In this document: piece by piece, positions 35,013 through 46,083 of the stretch
Numbering within the stretch: the stretch's first letter is position 1
Layout: every line of letters begins with the position of its first letter
Source: Gemmatimonadaceae bacterium
GTDB taxonomy: Bacteria; Gemmatimonadota; Gemmatimonadetes; Gemmatimonadales; Gemmatimonadaceae
Direction: 5' to 3'
Length of the DNA: 63,238 bases
NCBI GenBank assembly: GCA_013697785.1
Contig: JACCWE010000168.1
Span: forward strand, 1 to 63,238
Made by a program: the position numbers and the translations under genes
Notes under the pieces: generated by a model
Databases searched by the model: none
Told to the model about the DNA's origin: nothing
What the model saw: only the letters and a program-made list of their open reading frames with translations

Positions 35013-35222
35013 CTACCGTCCTGAGAGATACTTGCGCCACGAGTCCTGCGTTCCACCGGCGACTATGCGCCAGATCAGCAGGAAGAATCCGAGCGACAGA
35101 AAAAAGTGGATCCACCCTGGCCCGTCATATGCGAAGGTGACGACCGCCCAGACGATCAGCATCAGGGCAGAAAGCGGATATGCGAGCACGTAGAGAATGC
35201 GCTGCCACTGCGGTGTATTCAT
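35013..35222 (-). CDS. Small two-helix membrane protein
   Basis: Protein of 69 residues with two predicted membrane helices (ILYVLAYPLSALMLIVWAVVTFA and WIHFFLSLGFFLLIWRIVA) joined by a short YDGPG turn and a polar tail. Function unknown. It shares strand with the DUF1003 gene 48 bases downstream, so both small membrane proteins may be cotranscribed. Confidence 0.62.
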   Translation of the reverse strand: MNTPQWQRILYVLAYPLSALMLIVWAVVTFAYDGPGWIHFFLSLGFFLLIWRIVAGGTQDSWRKYLSGR

Positions 35223-35274
35223 CAGATTGACTCGATGTTTGCGTCACAATAACTTTACAACAGATCGGGGGCGA

Positions 35275-35461
35275 AGAGACTTAATTTTTGAGCCAACAAG
35301 TCTCTCGGGTGGGTTCGATAATCTACATTCACGTCATGCCCCAGTGCGGGGAAGGCGAACAGTGTGGTGAGGACCTCAGACATTCGACGGGGCTTCAAAA
35401 ATCCTCTTCGTTCCTTTCTCTCGAGCGGGCCTCGCCAATTCGGCGAGGCTCGCTTTTTTTT
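35275..35461 (+). ncRNA. Candidate small RNA between two minus-strand genes
   Basis: A 244-base spacer (35223-35466) contains a textbook plus-strand terminator although both flanking genes lie on the minus strand, so something short must be transcribed on the plus strand. The candidate begins near a perfect 8-bp inverted repeat AGAGACTT/AAGTCTCT (35275-35282 and 35298-35305), continues through CCCC-AGTGC-GGGG and an 11-base odd palindrome TGAGGACCTCA (35368-35378), and ends at the T run. No credible open frame is inside. The 5' end is not defined by a clear promoter. It does not match SRP, 6S, tmRNA or RNase P motifs that I know. Confidence 0.45.
35429..35461 (+). terminator. Strong rho-independent terminator
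   Basis: Perfect 8-bp stem GCCTCGCC/GGCGAGGC around an AATTC loop, followed after four bases by eight consecutive T. The T run is only on the plus strand, so it does not serve the minus-strand gene that ends at 35467. Confidence 0.85.
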
Positions 35462-35466
35462 GCGCC

Positions 35467-36678
35467 CTACGTGGCCGGCTCCGCGATGACCTTCCCGCGC
35501 ACGAGCTTCCAGAAAATTCCCGGTGCGGTCGGACGCCTCCAGATCCAGCTCACGATCTGGAGCAGCCCCCACGACATGTAGACAATCGTGATTTCGTCGC
35601 GCCATCCGGCCTCGAGAAATTGCGCGAGCCAGAGCACGAAGAGGATCGCGGCGTCCCACCAGTGAAAGCGCATGTCCAGCAGCACGAGCACGGCCACCGC
35701 GCTCTGCGCCACCGTGAGCAGAATCTCCTCGCGCTGCGCGCCGTCGAACGGCAGTGCGCTCGGCGTTCCACGCGCAATCGAGAACACGATCGGAATCATC
35801 GCGGCGAGTACCGTCCATTGATTGATGTTGCTCGACAGCATGTTGACGAGCGCCATCGGGGCCGTGCGCACGCGACTCGCCCACTGGAACGCCGACACCT
35901 TCTCGGGAAACTCGCTCAGAAAGGGTGCCACCCACTGCACGAGGACGAACTGGCTGACGCCGACCGTCCCGGCGATCGCGAGCATGGACTGCAGAAACGG
36001 ATGTGCGGTGAAGTAGATGAGCGCCGCGCCAATCGCGAAGAGTCCGCCAACCGCCAGGAGCCGCTGCTTTCCAGGACGCGTCGCGGCCCAGCGCGAGATT
36101 CGCGGCGCGTCCGCCATCTCCTCCTCCTGCTTCGGCGGCATCCTCCACAGCAGCGCGAGGTACACGGCGTACATCACGACGAGCACGCCGGCATCCAGGA
36201 TGTCGATCGAGCCCTTGTACCAGATCCATCCGAAATAGCAGAGCGGCGGCACCGTCGTCAGCACCTCCACCGCATGCTCGTTCTCCAGCACGATCGGCGC
36301 GAGAAAGGGACGCGACCTCCGGCCGAAGAACGCTGCGACAAAGAAGATCATCGGCCAGGCGAGCCCCACCAGCAGCCGTATCGCGCCCGTGAAATTCGCG
36401 ATCGCCAGATGCGAGTGACACCCCGCTGGCGGGCTTGCGACGAAACACTCCTGCCCATCTCCACCCGCCTGCCACGCGATCACGGCCTCAACCGCGAACT
36501 CGGGGAGCGTCTGCACCCACGCAAGCACCGCGAGGGCGAGCCCCTGCGAGATGATGAACTGCGCCGCCTCGGCCGCCCAGGCGACGAGAAATGCGCTCGC
36601 GAGCATGCTCGGAAAGGTCCACAGCGCCGACCACGCTGCTGGCGTTCCGCTGACGATCAGAAGCAGCTTAGCTTTCAC
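35467..36678 (-). CDS. Sodium/calcium exchanger family membrane protein
   Basis: A membrane protein of 403 residues with about ten helices in two inverted halves, as in the CaCA exchanger superfamily. The two ion-binding alpha repeats are visible: QTLPEFAVEAVIAWQAG...ANFTGAIRLLVGLAWP in the first half, and APFLSEFPEKVSAFQWA...MALVNMLSSNINQWTVL in the second, with the conserved acidic PE/SE residues. A hydrophilic loop (MPPKQEEEMADAPR) separates the halves. It probably exchanges calcium or another cation for sodium or protons. It is divergent from folE across a 100-base spacer. Confidence 0.82.
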   Translation of the reverse strand: MKAKLLLIVSGTPAAWSALWTFPSMLASAFLVAWAAEAAQFIISQGLALAVLAWVQTLPEFAVEAVIAWQAGGDGQECFVASPPAGCHSHLAIANFTGAIRLLVGLAWPMIFFVAAFFGRRSRPFLAPIVLENEHAVEVLTTVPPLCYFGWIWYKGSIDILDAGVLVVMYAVYLALLWRMPPKQEEEMADAPRISRWAATRPGKQRLLAVGGLFAIGAALIYFTAHPFLQSMLAIAGTVGVSQFVLVQWVAPFLSEFPEKVSAFQWASRVRTAPMALVNMLSSNINQWTVLAAMIPIVFSIARGTPSALPFDGAQREEILLTVAQSAVAVLVLLDMRFHWWDAAILFVLWLAQFLEAGWRDEITIVYMSWGLLQIVSWIWRRPTAPGIFWKLVRGKVIAEPAT

Positions 36679-36778
36679 AGGGCACGCGGTGCGGGATGAG
36701 AGAAGCTAGAAGGGCCGCGAGCAGCTCTGCAAGTTCGATGGCGCGTGAACGCGCTCACCGGGAGGATCGTCGCAAGAC

Positions 36779-37513
36779 ATGGCCGCCAAGAAATTCCGAA
36801 CACGCAAGACAGAGCCGAGCGCGGATAAGCGCGAGGTCGATCGCCCCGCGCGCCCACTGAACGTGCGCAAGCGCGTCGACGCGAAGACGGTCGCGGAGCC
36901 GCTCGAGGACTGGGGGCTCGACCTCGATCCGGCGCCGGAGCACAATGCCGAGTTCGAGCGCGTCATCCATCGCACGCTCGAGATCATCGGCGAGGATCCC
37001 GATCGCGAGGGGCTCAAGAAGACGCCTCAGCGCGTTGCGAACTCGCTCACCTGGCTCACGCGCGGCTACGACATGGACGTGCGCGACGTCGTCGGCGATG
37101 CGGTGTTCAACGAGAGCCACAGCAGCATGGTGATGGTGCGCGACATCGAGCTCTACTCGCTGTGCGAGCACCACATGCTCCCGTTTTTCGGCCGGGCGCA
37201 CATCGCGTACATCCCCGATGGCAAAATCGTCGGTCTCTCGAAGCTCCCGCGCATCGTGGACATGTTCGCACGGCGGCTTCAGGTGCAGGAACGTCTCACC
37301 GAGCAGATCGCGCAGGCGGTGCAGGATGTGCTCGCGCCGAAGGGCGTGGGCGTGGTCATCGAGGCCGTGCATCTCTGCATGATGATGCGCGGCGTGCAGA
37401 AGCAGAATTCGCAGACCGTCACCTCGGCGGTGCGCGGCATCTTCCGCAACGACGCCCGCACGCGCGAGGAGTTCCTGACGCTCGCGAACAGCCGCAGCAC
37501 ACTCTCGCGTTGA
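36779..37513 (+). CDS. folE: GTP cyclohydrolase I
   Basis: First enzyme of tetrahydrofolate synthesis (244 residues; the catalytic core starts near residue 55 after a basic, probably disordered N-terminal extension). Zinc and catalytic residues are in [20 protein letters not shown] and in the late [12 protein letters not shown] motif; [12 protein letters not shown] and [11 protein letters not shown] are family-specific. A GGGAGGA site precedes the ATG. The stop codon overlaps the TTG start of the downstream SDR gene. Confidence 0.95.
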   Translation: MAAKKFRTRKTEPSADKREVDRPARPLNVRKRVDAKTVAEPLEDWGLDLDPAPEHNAEFERVIHRTLEIIGEDPDREGLKKTPQRVANSLTWLTRGYDMDVRDVVGDAVFNESHSSMVMVRDIELYSLCEHHMLPFFGRAHIAYIPDGKIVGLSKLPRIVDMFARRLQVQERLTEQIAQAVQDVLAPKGVGVVIEAVHLCMMMRGVQKQNSQTVTSAVRGIFRNDARTREEFLTLANSRSTLSR

Positions 37514-38226
37514 GCAGCACCAGGGCGAGGACCGCCCTCATCACCGGCGGCTCGCGCGGGATCGGGCTCGCGATCGCGCGCGGGCTCCTGCGCGAGGGCG
37601 TCCGCGTGGCGCTGGTCGCACGCGGCGTCGAGGAGCTCGCGACGCGCAAGTCCGAGCTTGGCGGCGACACCGTCGTCGTCGCCGGGGACGTGACCGATGC
37701 GAAAGAGATCGACCGCGTCGTCGCTGCCGTGGGTGCTGCATTCGGCGGCATGCCGGACATTCTCGTGAACAACGCCGGGATCTTCATTCCGAAGGCGCTC
37801 GACGTGCTCACGAGCGAGGAGTACGAGCGGATGATCACGATCAACCTCATCGCGCCCTTTTTTCTTCTGCGGGCGATCCTGCCGACCTGGAAAGCGCAGG
37901 GGAATGGACAGCTGATCACCATCGGATCCGTCGCCGACCGCACGATCTACCCCGACAACGGCGGCTACTCGGCGTCCAAGTTCGGACTGCGCGCGATGCA
38001 CGAGGCGCTCAGGGCCGAGACGAAAGGAAGCGGTGTGCGCACGACACTCGTGTCGCCGGGCGCGGTGGACACGCCGATCTGGGATACGGTCGTTCTTCCG
38101 AAGGAAAATCGCTTCCCGACGCGCGACAAGATGCTCACGTCCGACGCCGTGGCTGACGCGGTGGTGTGGGCGGCGCTGCGCCCGGCGAACGTGAACATCG
38201 ACGAGCTCCGTATCACGGCGACGTAA
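37510..38226 (+). CDS. Short-chain dehydrogenase/reductase
   Basis: Classical SDR of 238 residues. Cofactor motif TGGSRGIG (12-19), NNAG (87-90), catalytic Ser140 and the YxxxK motif YSASK (Y153, K157). The start is taken as TTG at 37510, which overlaps the folE stop (TTGA) and gives a normal SDR N-terminus; the longer frame reads through folE. Being coupled to folE suggests a pteridine reductase or sepiapterin-reductase-like role, though many SDRs are found next to unrelated genes. Substrate not determinable from sequence. Confidence 0.85.
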   Translation: MSSTRARTALITGGSRGIGLAIARGLLREGVRVALVARGVEELATRKSELGGDTVVVAGDVTDAKEIDRVVAAVGAAFGGMPDILVNNAGIFIPKALDVLTSEEYERMITINLIAPFFLLRAILPTWKAQGNGQLITIGSVADRTIYPDNGGYSASKFGLRAMHEALRAETKGSGVRTTLVSPGAVDTPIWDTVVLPKENRFPTRDKMLTSDAVADAVVWAALRPANVNIDELRITAT

Positions 38227-38269
38227 GGGGGATCGGATTTTTCTCGAGCTCGTCGATTCGCTCCGCTGT

Positions 38270-38890
38270 GTGCGCGCGCACGAGGACAGCTGGCTCGTGG
38301 CGCGTGTGGATGAGCTGGTCGACCGACACGTGGTGAGCGGTGAGCTCGGATGCCCGGTGTGCGGCACGCGCTATCCGGTGCGCGAGGGTGTCGCGGACTT
38401 CTCGCTCGGCGCGACTCCACCGTCGGGCATTGAAGCCGGCGAGTCGCACGAGGCGCGTGAACGGCTGGCCGTGCGCGCCGCCGCGCTGCTCGGCCTCACG
38501 GAGCCAGGCGGCATCGTGGTGCTCGCCGGCGAATGGAGCGCCGCGGCGCACGAGATCCTCACGATGACCGAGAACGTTCAGCTCCTCGCGCTCGACTCTG
38601 CGCTCGGGCTGCGGAGCGGCGGAGCGCTCTCGCTCGCGCTCATCGCGGAGCTTCTACCGCTGGCTCATGGCTCCGTGCGCGGCATCGCGCTCGACGCCCG
38701 GCACGCGACGCCCTCGCTCACGGCCGGCGCAGCGCGCGCACTCATCCCGGGCGGCCGACTACTCGCGCCGGTCTCCGCGCTCCTCCCCGAATCGCTGCAG
38801 GAGCTCGCCCGCGATGACGAGCACTGGCTCGCCACGACGATCTCGCAGACGACCGTCTCCGCGCCGGTGGCGATCGGAACCCGCCGGTAG
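38270..38890 (+). CDS. Trm112-like zinc-ribbon protein with degenerate methyltransferase-like domain
   Basis: Protein of 206 residues as drawn from GTG at 38270. The segment GELGCPVCGTRYPVREGVADF is the second half of a Trm112-type zinc ribbon. The rest resembles a Rossmann methyltransferase core (GGIVVLAGEWSAAAHEIL, LIPGGRLLAPVSALL) without the usual GxGxG. Reading further upstream in frame gives ATT at 38237 followed by FLELVDSLRCVRAHEDS, which would restore the first half of the ribbon and sits 5-6 bases after AAGGGGG; so an ATT start is plausible. It lies 43 bases after the SDR gene. Confidence 0.6.
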   Translation: MRAHEDSWLVARVDELVDRHVVSGELGCPVCGTRYPVREGVADFSLGATPPSGIEAGESHEARERLAVRAAALLGLTEPGGIVVLAGEWSAAAHEILTMTENVQLLALDSALGLRSGGALSLALIAELLPLAHGSVRGIALDARHATPSLTAGAARALIPGGRLLAPVSALLPESLQELARDDEHWLATTISQTTVSAPVAIGTRR

Positions 38891-38892
38891 CG

Positions 38893-40707
38893 CTACGCCC
38901 CGCCGCGCGATTCCTCCGCCGTGTACGCCGCATCGATCAACGCGCGGAATTTCCTGTCCACCGTGCGCCGCTTCACCTTGAGCGTCGGCGTCAGCTCGCC
39001 ATTTTCGATCGTGAAGTCCTGCTCGAGCAGCACGACCTTCTTCGGCTTCTCGAACGACGCGAATTTGCCCAGCTCGCCGATCACCTCGCGCTCCATCTTC
39101 GCCTGGACGAGCGGGTTGGCGAGCAGATCGTGATGGTCCTTGAATGCGATGTTCTTGTAATTCGCCCATCGCGTGAGCTGATCGAAGTTCGGCACCACGA
39201 GCACGAGCGGGAACTTGCGACGGTCGCCGATCATCACCGCCTGCACGACGTACTTGTTTGCCCTCACCGAATTCTCGATGGGTTGCGGGGCAATGTTCTT
39301 TCCGTTCGCGGTGACGATAATGTCCTTCTTTCGATCCGTGATGCGCAGCAGTCCGTCCTCGAGCGTCCCGATGTCGCCGGTGTGAAACCATCCGTCCGCG
39401 TCGATCGCCTCGGCCGTCGCCTCAGGCTTGTTGAAGTATCCCTTCATGACGTGCGGCCCACGCGTGAGAATCTCGCCGTCGGGCGCGATCTTCACCTCCA
39501 CGCCGGGCATCGGCTCGCCCACCGTGCCGATCGTGAAGCGCTTCGGTGAGTTCACCGCGATCACCGGCGACGTTTCGGTGAGACCGTATCCTTCACAGAT
39601 CTTGAGCCCCGCCGCGTAGAAGAAGCGGTTGATCTCGGGCGACAGCGGCGCTCCGCCGGACACGAAGTAGCGGAGACGTCCGCCCACGGCCGCTCTCACC
39701 TTCGAGAACACCAGCTTGTCCGCGATCGCGTGCTCGAAGCCCAGCAGCATCCCGGGCTTCTTGCCCACGAGCATCACGTCCGTCCATCGCTCGCCGACGG
39801 CCTGGGCCCACAGAAAGATCGCGCGCTTCGCGCCGCCCGCCTGCATCGCCGTATCCGTGATACGCGAATGGATCTTCTCGTAGATGCGCGGCACGGAGAC
39901 GACGATCGTCGGCCGCACCTCCTTCATGTTCTGCGCGATCGTGTCCATGGTCTCGACGTACGCGATCGACACACCGCCCGCGAACATGAGGTAGTCCACC
40001 ATCCGCTCGAAGATGTGCGAGAGCGGCAGGAAGCTGAGCGACGTGTCCGTCGTATCCATGGGCAGCAGTTGGAGTGCCGCCGACACGTTCGACGCGATGT
40101 TCCCGTGCGTCAGCATCGCCCCCTTCGGCTCGCCAGTCGTTCCCGACGTGTAGATGAGCGTCGCGACTTGATCCGGCTCGATCGCGAGCGCGTATGCGCG
40201 GTACTCCGCCGCGGCATCGGGAGTCATCGTCGCCGCGCCCTTCGCCTCGAGCGCGGCGATGCGAATCGCGGCTCCCGTCGCCGCGTCCGCGTCGAACACG
40301 ATCACGTGCTGGAGCGCCGGAAGCTGATCCCTCACCAGTGCGACTTTCGCCGCCTGCTCCTTCGATGATATGAAGATCGCGACTGCGCCGGAGTCGCGCA
40401 GGATGTAGGCCACCTGCTCCGCTGGCAGCGTCGGATAAATGGGTACATCCGTCATCCCGCTCATCAAACACGCATAGTCGGCGATTGCCCATTCGGGGCG
40501 ATTCTCCGAGAGGATCGCAACGCGATTGCCCGCGGGAATGCCGAGCGCCTTGAGCCCGAAGGCAACGTGCCGGACGCGATCCGCGAGCGTGCGATGCGAG
40601 ATGGGCTGGTAGGCGTCGCCGACTTTCGTCTGCAGCGCATTCGGCTGATCGTGCTCCTCGACAGCATTTACGAACAGCTGCGTGAGCGTAGCAGGATGTT
40701 GAGCCAT
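38893..40707 (-). CDS. Long-chain fatty acid--CoA ligase (AMP-forming)
   Basis: Adenylate-forming enzyme of 604 residues that activates fatty acids to acyl-CoA. The ATP-binding loop is YTSGTTGEPKGAMLTHGN (186-203); YGLTETSPVI and GWFHTGDIG with the following ITDRKKDIIVTANGKNIAP complete the AMP-binding signature. The size and the FLPLSHIFERM segment match the FAA1/FadD15-like subgroup. It begins 6 bases after the Ig-like lipoprotein gene stops and is the last gene of the TPR-ParA-lipoprotein run. Confidence 0.92.
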   Translation of the reverse strand: MAQHPATLTQLFVNAVEEHDQPNALQTKVGDAYQPISHRTLADRVRHVAFGLKALGIPAGNRVAILSENRPEWAIADYACLMSGMTDVPIYPTLPAEQVAYILRDSGAVAIFISSKEQAAKVALVRDQLPALQHVIVFDADAATGAAIRIAALEAKGAATMTPDAAAEYRAYALAIEPDQVATLIYTSGTTGEPKGAMLTHGNIASNVSAALQLLPMDTTDTSLSFLPLSHIFERMVDYLMFAGGVSIAYVETMDTIAQNMKEVRPTIVVSVPRIYEKIHSRITDTAMQAGGAKRAIFLWAQAVGERWTDVMLVGKKPGMLLGFEHAIADKLVFSKVRAAVGGRLRYFVSGGAPLSPEINRFFYAAGLKICEGYGLTETSPVIAVNSPKRFTIGTVGEPMPGVEVKIAPDGEILTRGPHVMKGYFNKPEATAEAIDADGWFHTGDIGTLEDGLLRITDRKKDIIVTANGKNIAPQPIENSVRANKYVVQAVMIGDRRKFPLVLVVPNFDQLTRWANYKNIAFKDHHDLLANPLVQAKMEREVIGELGKFASFEKPKKVVLLEQDFTIENGELTPTLKVKRRTVDRKFRALIDAAYTAEESRGGA

Positions 40708-40713
40708 ACCCTC

Positions 40714-41490
40714 CTACGGAATGATGACCAGCACCTTGAATCGCAATGGGCTTCCCGGCACCGGCGTATGGTCCGGGAAAAATGCTCGCGCCTCGACGAC
40801 GACGGTGTCGTTGAACGAGTGCGCGAAGGCGGAAATGCGAAGGTAGCGTGTCGCCGATCCCGCGACGCCGGACGTGCCGACGCCGGTCGTGTCGACCAGC
40901 GAGAACTTCCGATTCTCATCCGAGAGCAGCACGCGCAGCGAATCCGGTGTATTGAGATCGGCCGGATAGAGGAAACGATACTCCACGCGCCAGTGATTGA
41001 CGGGCGTCGTCCCCGAGCTCACCGTCGTCGACAGCGCAAAGAGAGTGTCCGCCCGTACGGACGTAAAGTTGAGCGTGTCGTCGAGATTCGTGGTGTGCCC
41101 GAACACCGTCGGCGTCGCGACCACGAACAGCGTTTCCGGCGGCGACTGCAGCCCGCTCGTCTGCGCGACGACGCGAGCAATGCCGGTGTCGCTGGCAGTG
41201 ACGTGCCCGGTGGCCGAGTCGATAGTCACGATCTTCGTCGTGTCCGCATGCTGATACCGAACCGCGGCATCGGGGATCGTGTCGCCGGCCGAGTTGAAGA
41301 CGATCGCGCGCAGCGAGTCGACGCTGCCGAGCGTGTCGTGCAGCTGGTCGCCGACGATCATCGATGGCAGCTGCTGCGGATCGAACTGAATCGAGAGCGG
41401 CACGTTCGGTCCGGACTTCGTATCGCCACACGCCGCGCCTGCAGCCACCGCCGCGGCCAGAACCGCCACTCTCCACACGCTCGCGCTCAC
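40714..41490 (-). CDS. Ig-like (BIG2-type) lipoprotein
   Basis: Secreted protein of 258 residues with a lipoprotein signal ([17 protein letters not shown]21 likely lipidated). Residues 35-125 look like a bacterial Ig-like group 2 repeat: [39 protein letters not shown]. The remainder is beta-rich and unassigned. Its start overlaps the ParA-like stop by four bases (ATGA), which couples a surface protein to a cytoplasmic positioning ATPase. Confidence 0.72.
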   Translation of the reverse strand: MSASVWRVAVLAAAVAAGAACGDTKSGPNVPLSIQFDPQQLPSMIVGDQLHDTLGSVDSLRAIVFNSAGDTIPDAAVRYQHADTTKIVTIDSATGHVTASDTGIARVVAQTSGLQSPPETLFVVATPTVFGHTTNLDDTLNFTSVRADTLFALSTTVSSGTTPVNHWRVEYRFLYPADLNTPDSLRVLLSDENRKFSLVDTTGVGTSGVAGSATRYLRISAFAHSFNDTVVVEARAFFPDHTPVPGSPLRFKVLVIIP

Positions 41491-42254
41491 GCGAACCGCT
41501 CGGCGAGCAGCGTCGCGAGATTCACGAACGCCTGCGACGCGGGATCGGCGGGGTCACGCAGCACCACCGGCTGACCCGCCGCGAATGCCTCGGATGCCGC
41601 TGCGCTGCGGGGAATCGTGATGTCGAAGACCATGTCGCGCGGAAGATTCGCGCGCAGATATTCCGAAACGCGCTGACAGCCCACGCTCGCGGGATCGTAC
41701 ATCGTGAGCACGATGCCGTCGAGCGTCAGCTCCTCGTTGGTTGACGCGATCTCCTGGATGCCGCGCAGCATCTGCGGCGTCGTCTGCAGTGCGAGCGGCT
41801 CGCACTGGAGCGGGATGATCACGTGCTGGCTGAGCTCGAGCACGCGCCGCGGAATGGCGCCGAGCCCCGGCGGCGTGTCGACGATCACCACCTCGCAGCG
41901 CTCGCGCGCGATCGCGATCATGTCGCGCAAGAGTGTGCTCGACTCGATGCGGTGATTGTACTCGATGTGGCTGCTTTCGGTGCTCACGCTGCCGGCGAGA
42001 ATCACGCGGAGCCAGGGGAGGGCGGTGGGGAGGATCACTTCGCGCAGCGGACGAGCGCCGCTCAGGTAATCCGAGATCCCGTACGGCGCCTCACCGCGCC
42101 TGAGCCCAACTCCGTAGCGTACCGCGCCCTGCGGATCCGTGTCGATGAGCAGTGTCTTGAGCCCACGCCGTGCGAACGCAGCCGCCAAATTCACCGCGGT
42201 CGTCGTTTTGCCGACGCCACCCTTCTGGCTGACGATGGCGAGCACGTGTCCCAC
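41487..42254 (-). CDS. ParA/Soj-family ATPase
   Basis: Deviant-Walker ATPase of 255 residues: [19 protein letters not shown] (P-loop 11-18 with the signature lysine K11), [22 protein letters not shown] and VLTMYDP. This is the chromosome-partition ParA/Soj type. No ParB gene and no parS-like 16-base palindrome cluster is visible nearby, so it may be an orphan that positions another cargo. It starts three bases after the TPR gene stop. Confidence 0.88.
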   Translation of the reverse strand: MGHVLAIVSQKGGVGKTTTAVNLAAAFARRGLKTLLIDTDPQGAVRYGVGLRRGEAPYGISDYLSGARPLREVILPTALPWLRVILAGSVSTESSHIEYNHRIESSTLLRDMIAIARERCEVVIVDTPPGLGAIPRRVLELSQHVIIPLQCEPLALQTTPQMLRGIQEIASTNEELTLDGIVLTMYDPASVGCQRVSEYLRANLPRDMVFDITIPRSAAASEAFAAGQPVVLRDPADPASQAFVNLATLLAERFA

Positions 42255-42257
42255 GCG

Positions 42258-42713
42258 CTATTCCGGCTCCACGAGCGGCGCGGCATTGGTGCCGGACCGA
42301 AGCTGCTCGAGGGCGAGACGCGCATGCGATACCCATCGCTCCGCCTCGACACTGCTCGGCGCATGATTCAGAAACTGCGTGAGATGCTCTTCGGCTCCGG
42401 TGAGGTCGCCGCGCTTGAGCAGCAGAAACGCGAGCCCGTAGTGCGCGCCACTGAGCCCGGGATCGAGATCGAGCGCGCGCAGATAACAGCGCAGCGCATC
42501 CTCGAGACGGCCCGTCTTCGAGAATGCGATCGCCATGTTCTGGAGGATGCGCGGATCGCTCGGCGTGTCGCGCAGCGCGAGCCGATACGAGGTGAGCGCA
42601 GCGTCGTAATCGCCCTGACGCTCGAGCGTGAGCGCTTCATTCAGATAGTCGAGGCGCTGCGGCTTGGGCGCCGCGCGGGCACTACCGCCGGTGAGCCGGC
42701 GCCACCAGGACAT
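42258..42713 (-). CDS. TPR-repeat protein
   Basis: Protein of 151 residues with three to four tetratricopeptide repeats between residues 22 and 130, for example GDYDAALTSYRLALRDTPSDP, TGRLEDALRCYLRALDLDP and GDLTGAEEHLTQFLNHAP. TPR arrays mediate protein-protein contacts. No signal peptide. First gene of the ParA operon, so it may be the adaptor of that ATPase. Confidence 0.82.
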   Translation of the reverse strand: MSWWRRLTGGSARAAPKPQRLDYLNEALTLERQGDYDAALTSYRLALRDTPSDPRILQNMAIAFSKTGRLEDALRCYLRALDLDPGLSGAHYGLAFLLLKRGDLTGAEEHLTQFLNHAPSSVEAERWVSHARLALEQLRSGTNAAPLVEPE

Positions 42714-42902
42714 GCGTTTGGAGGCCGAGGTCGGGGTGGGCGCGAGCGCAGGCGAAAAGTCCCCATCGCGAGGACCCGTCTGCGAGCGAGAAAAAGTTAT
42801 CGTCTACGTCACGGGGCAGCAACCATGCTGTTGTGATCGCAGCCTCGCGGCTAGCTTCCGAATTATGGAAGAAAAGTACCGCGACCGCATCCGAGGAGAG
42901 CA

Positions 42903-43391
42903 ATGCCCCGACGCCAGGTAGTCGATCGTTCGCGCGGGGTGCTCGAGGTAGACTGGCCGCTGTTCGGCGAAATGTCGCGTGCGCTCGCGCTCAAGGTGGC
43001 TCGTGGCTACGACCCCGAGATCGTCGTCGGCATCGCGACAGCGGGTGTCGTTCCCGGCGCCGTCGTCGCGGCGATTCTCGACAAGCCCTTTCACTCGATC
43101 ATCGTCAGCCGCCGCTATCTGGCCGAGTCGATTCGGGATACGCCGAGTGTGTTCGGAAGTGTGCCGACGGATGTACGGAACAGGCGCGTGCTGCTCGTCG
43201 ATGAAACCTGCGACACCGGGTCGACGCTGCGCCTCGCGGTCGCTGCGATCGTGAACGCCGGCGCGGCGGACGTGCGCACTGCGGTGGGCTTTCGGACAGG
43301 GTCCTACCAGCCGGACTTCGCCGGGCTGGAGACGGAGAGCACGATCGTGCTCCCGTGGGACCACGAGGTGAATCTGGGCGGCCCGGGGTGA
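42903..43391 (+). CDS. Phosphoribosyltransferase-fold protein
   Basis: Type I PRTase of 162 residues. The PRPP-binding motif VLLVDETCDTGST (97-109) and the flexible-loop region SIIVSRRYLAES are present, and EIVVGIATAGVVPGAVVAAIL is the typical first half. It resembles the xanthine/hypoxanthine-type or PyrR-like small PRTases in purine or pyrimidine salvage. The stop codon lies inside a GGGCGGC/GCCGCCC hairpin. Confidence 0.85.
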   Translation: MPRRQVVDRSRGVLEVDWPLFGEMSRALALKVARGYDPEIVVGIATAGVVPGAVVAAILDKPFHSIIVSRRYLAESIRDTPSVFGSVPTDVRNRRVLLVDETCDTGSTLRLAVAAIVNAGAADVRTAVGFRTGSYQPDFAGLETESTIVLPWDHEVNLGGPG

Positions 43392-43398
43392 GCCGCCC
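43376..43398. terminator. Hairpin spanning the PRTase stop codon
   Basis: GGGCGGC and GCCGCCC (7 bp) around a 9-base loop between two convergent genes. There is no T run on either side, so termination would depend on the stem alone. Confidence 0.35.
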
Positions 43399-43404
43399 GG
43401 CGAG

Positions 43405-43965
43405 CTACGCGACGGCCGAGACGGCGTCCGTGTAGCTGCGTCCCTTCTCCATCTCGTCGTACACGAAGCGCATGACGTCTGCGTTGCCGAGAAGGAAGCG
43501 GCAGCGCTCGTGACCGGCGGAGCGACACTCGACTTCCAGCACGGCGAGCGGAACGTCGGAGAGGCGACCGAAGAAGTCCGCGAAGAGGCCGGTGGTGATG
43601 TGGCAGCCGGGCTGATCGAGTCCGGCGCCGGGCTCCGACTCGCCCCAGTCGGCGGAGTCGACAGTCGCCAGCGCTTCGCCCATGGAGCCGACGGTGATCG
43701 AGCCCCAGCCGGCCTCACGAAAATAAGTTGAGGCTTTCCGCTGGAACTCGCCGACCTCGAGATCCTCGGGAGCGGCCTTTCCCTGCTTGCGAAGCCATTC
43801 GCGGAACGACTGGTAGACGGCTTCGCCGCCAGCGTAGCCGGCTTCCTGAAGCGCGCCGGCGGCCGAGGGGCCCGCGTCGCGGAAGAGAATCGTTCGGAGC
43901 GCGGCGAGCGTCGTGCGGCTCATCGCGACCATGCGGTGGTCGGCCAGATCGATGGAATGGATCAT
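43405..43965 (-). CDS. V4R-domain (4-vinyl reductase) small-molecule-binding protein
   Basis: Protein of 186 residues. The C-terminal half has the V4R layout: GCHITTGLFADFFGRLSDVPLAV with C121/H122 and then EVECRSAGHERCRFLLG with C147, H152 and C155 as likely metal ligands. V4R domains bind small hydrocarbons or tetrapyrrole precursors and are often sensors or chaperones. It starts 8 bases before the ligA stop on the same strand, i.e. immediately downstream of ligA, so it is probably the last gene of that transcript. Confidence 0.8.
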   Translation of the reverse strand: MIHSIDLADHRMVAMSRTTLAALRTILFRDAGPSAAGALQEAGYAGGEAVYQSFREWLRKQGKAAPEDLEVGEFQRKASTYFREAGWGSITVGSMGEALATVDSADWGESEPGAGLDQPGCHITTGLFADFFGRLSDVPLAVLEVECRSAGHERCRFLLGNADVMRFVYDEMEKGRSYTDAVSAVA

Positions 43966-43973
43966 GTCGGTAT

Positions 43974-46031
<2,058 letters not shown>

Positions 46032-46083
46032 TTAGGGGAGGGCGGGTGGAGCTGGAGTGCGGGAAGTGCCTGCAACGGCCGGA

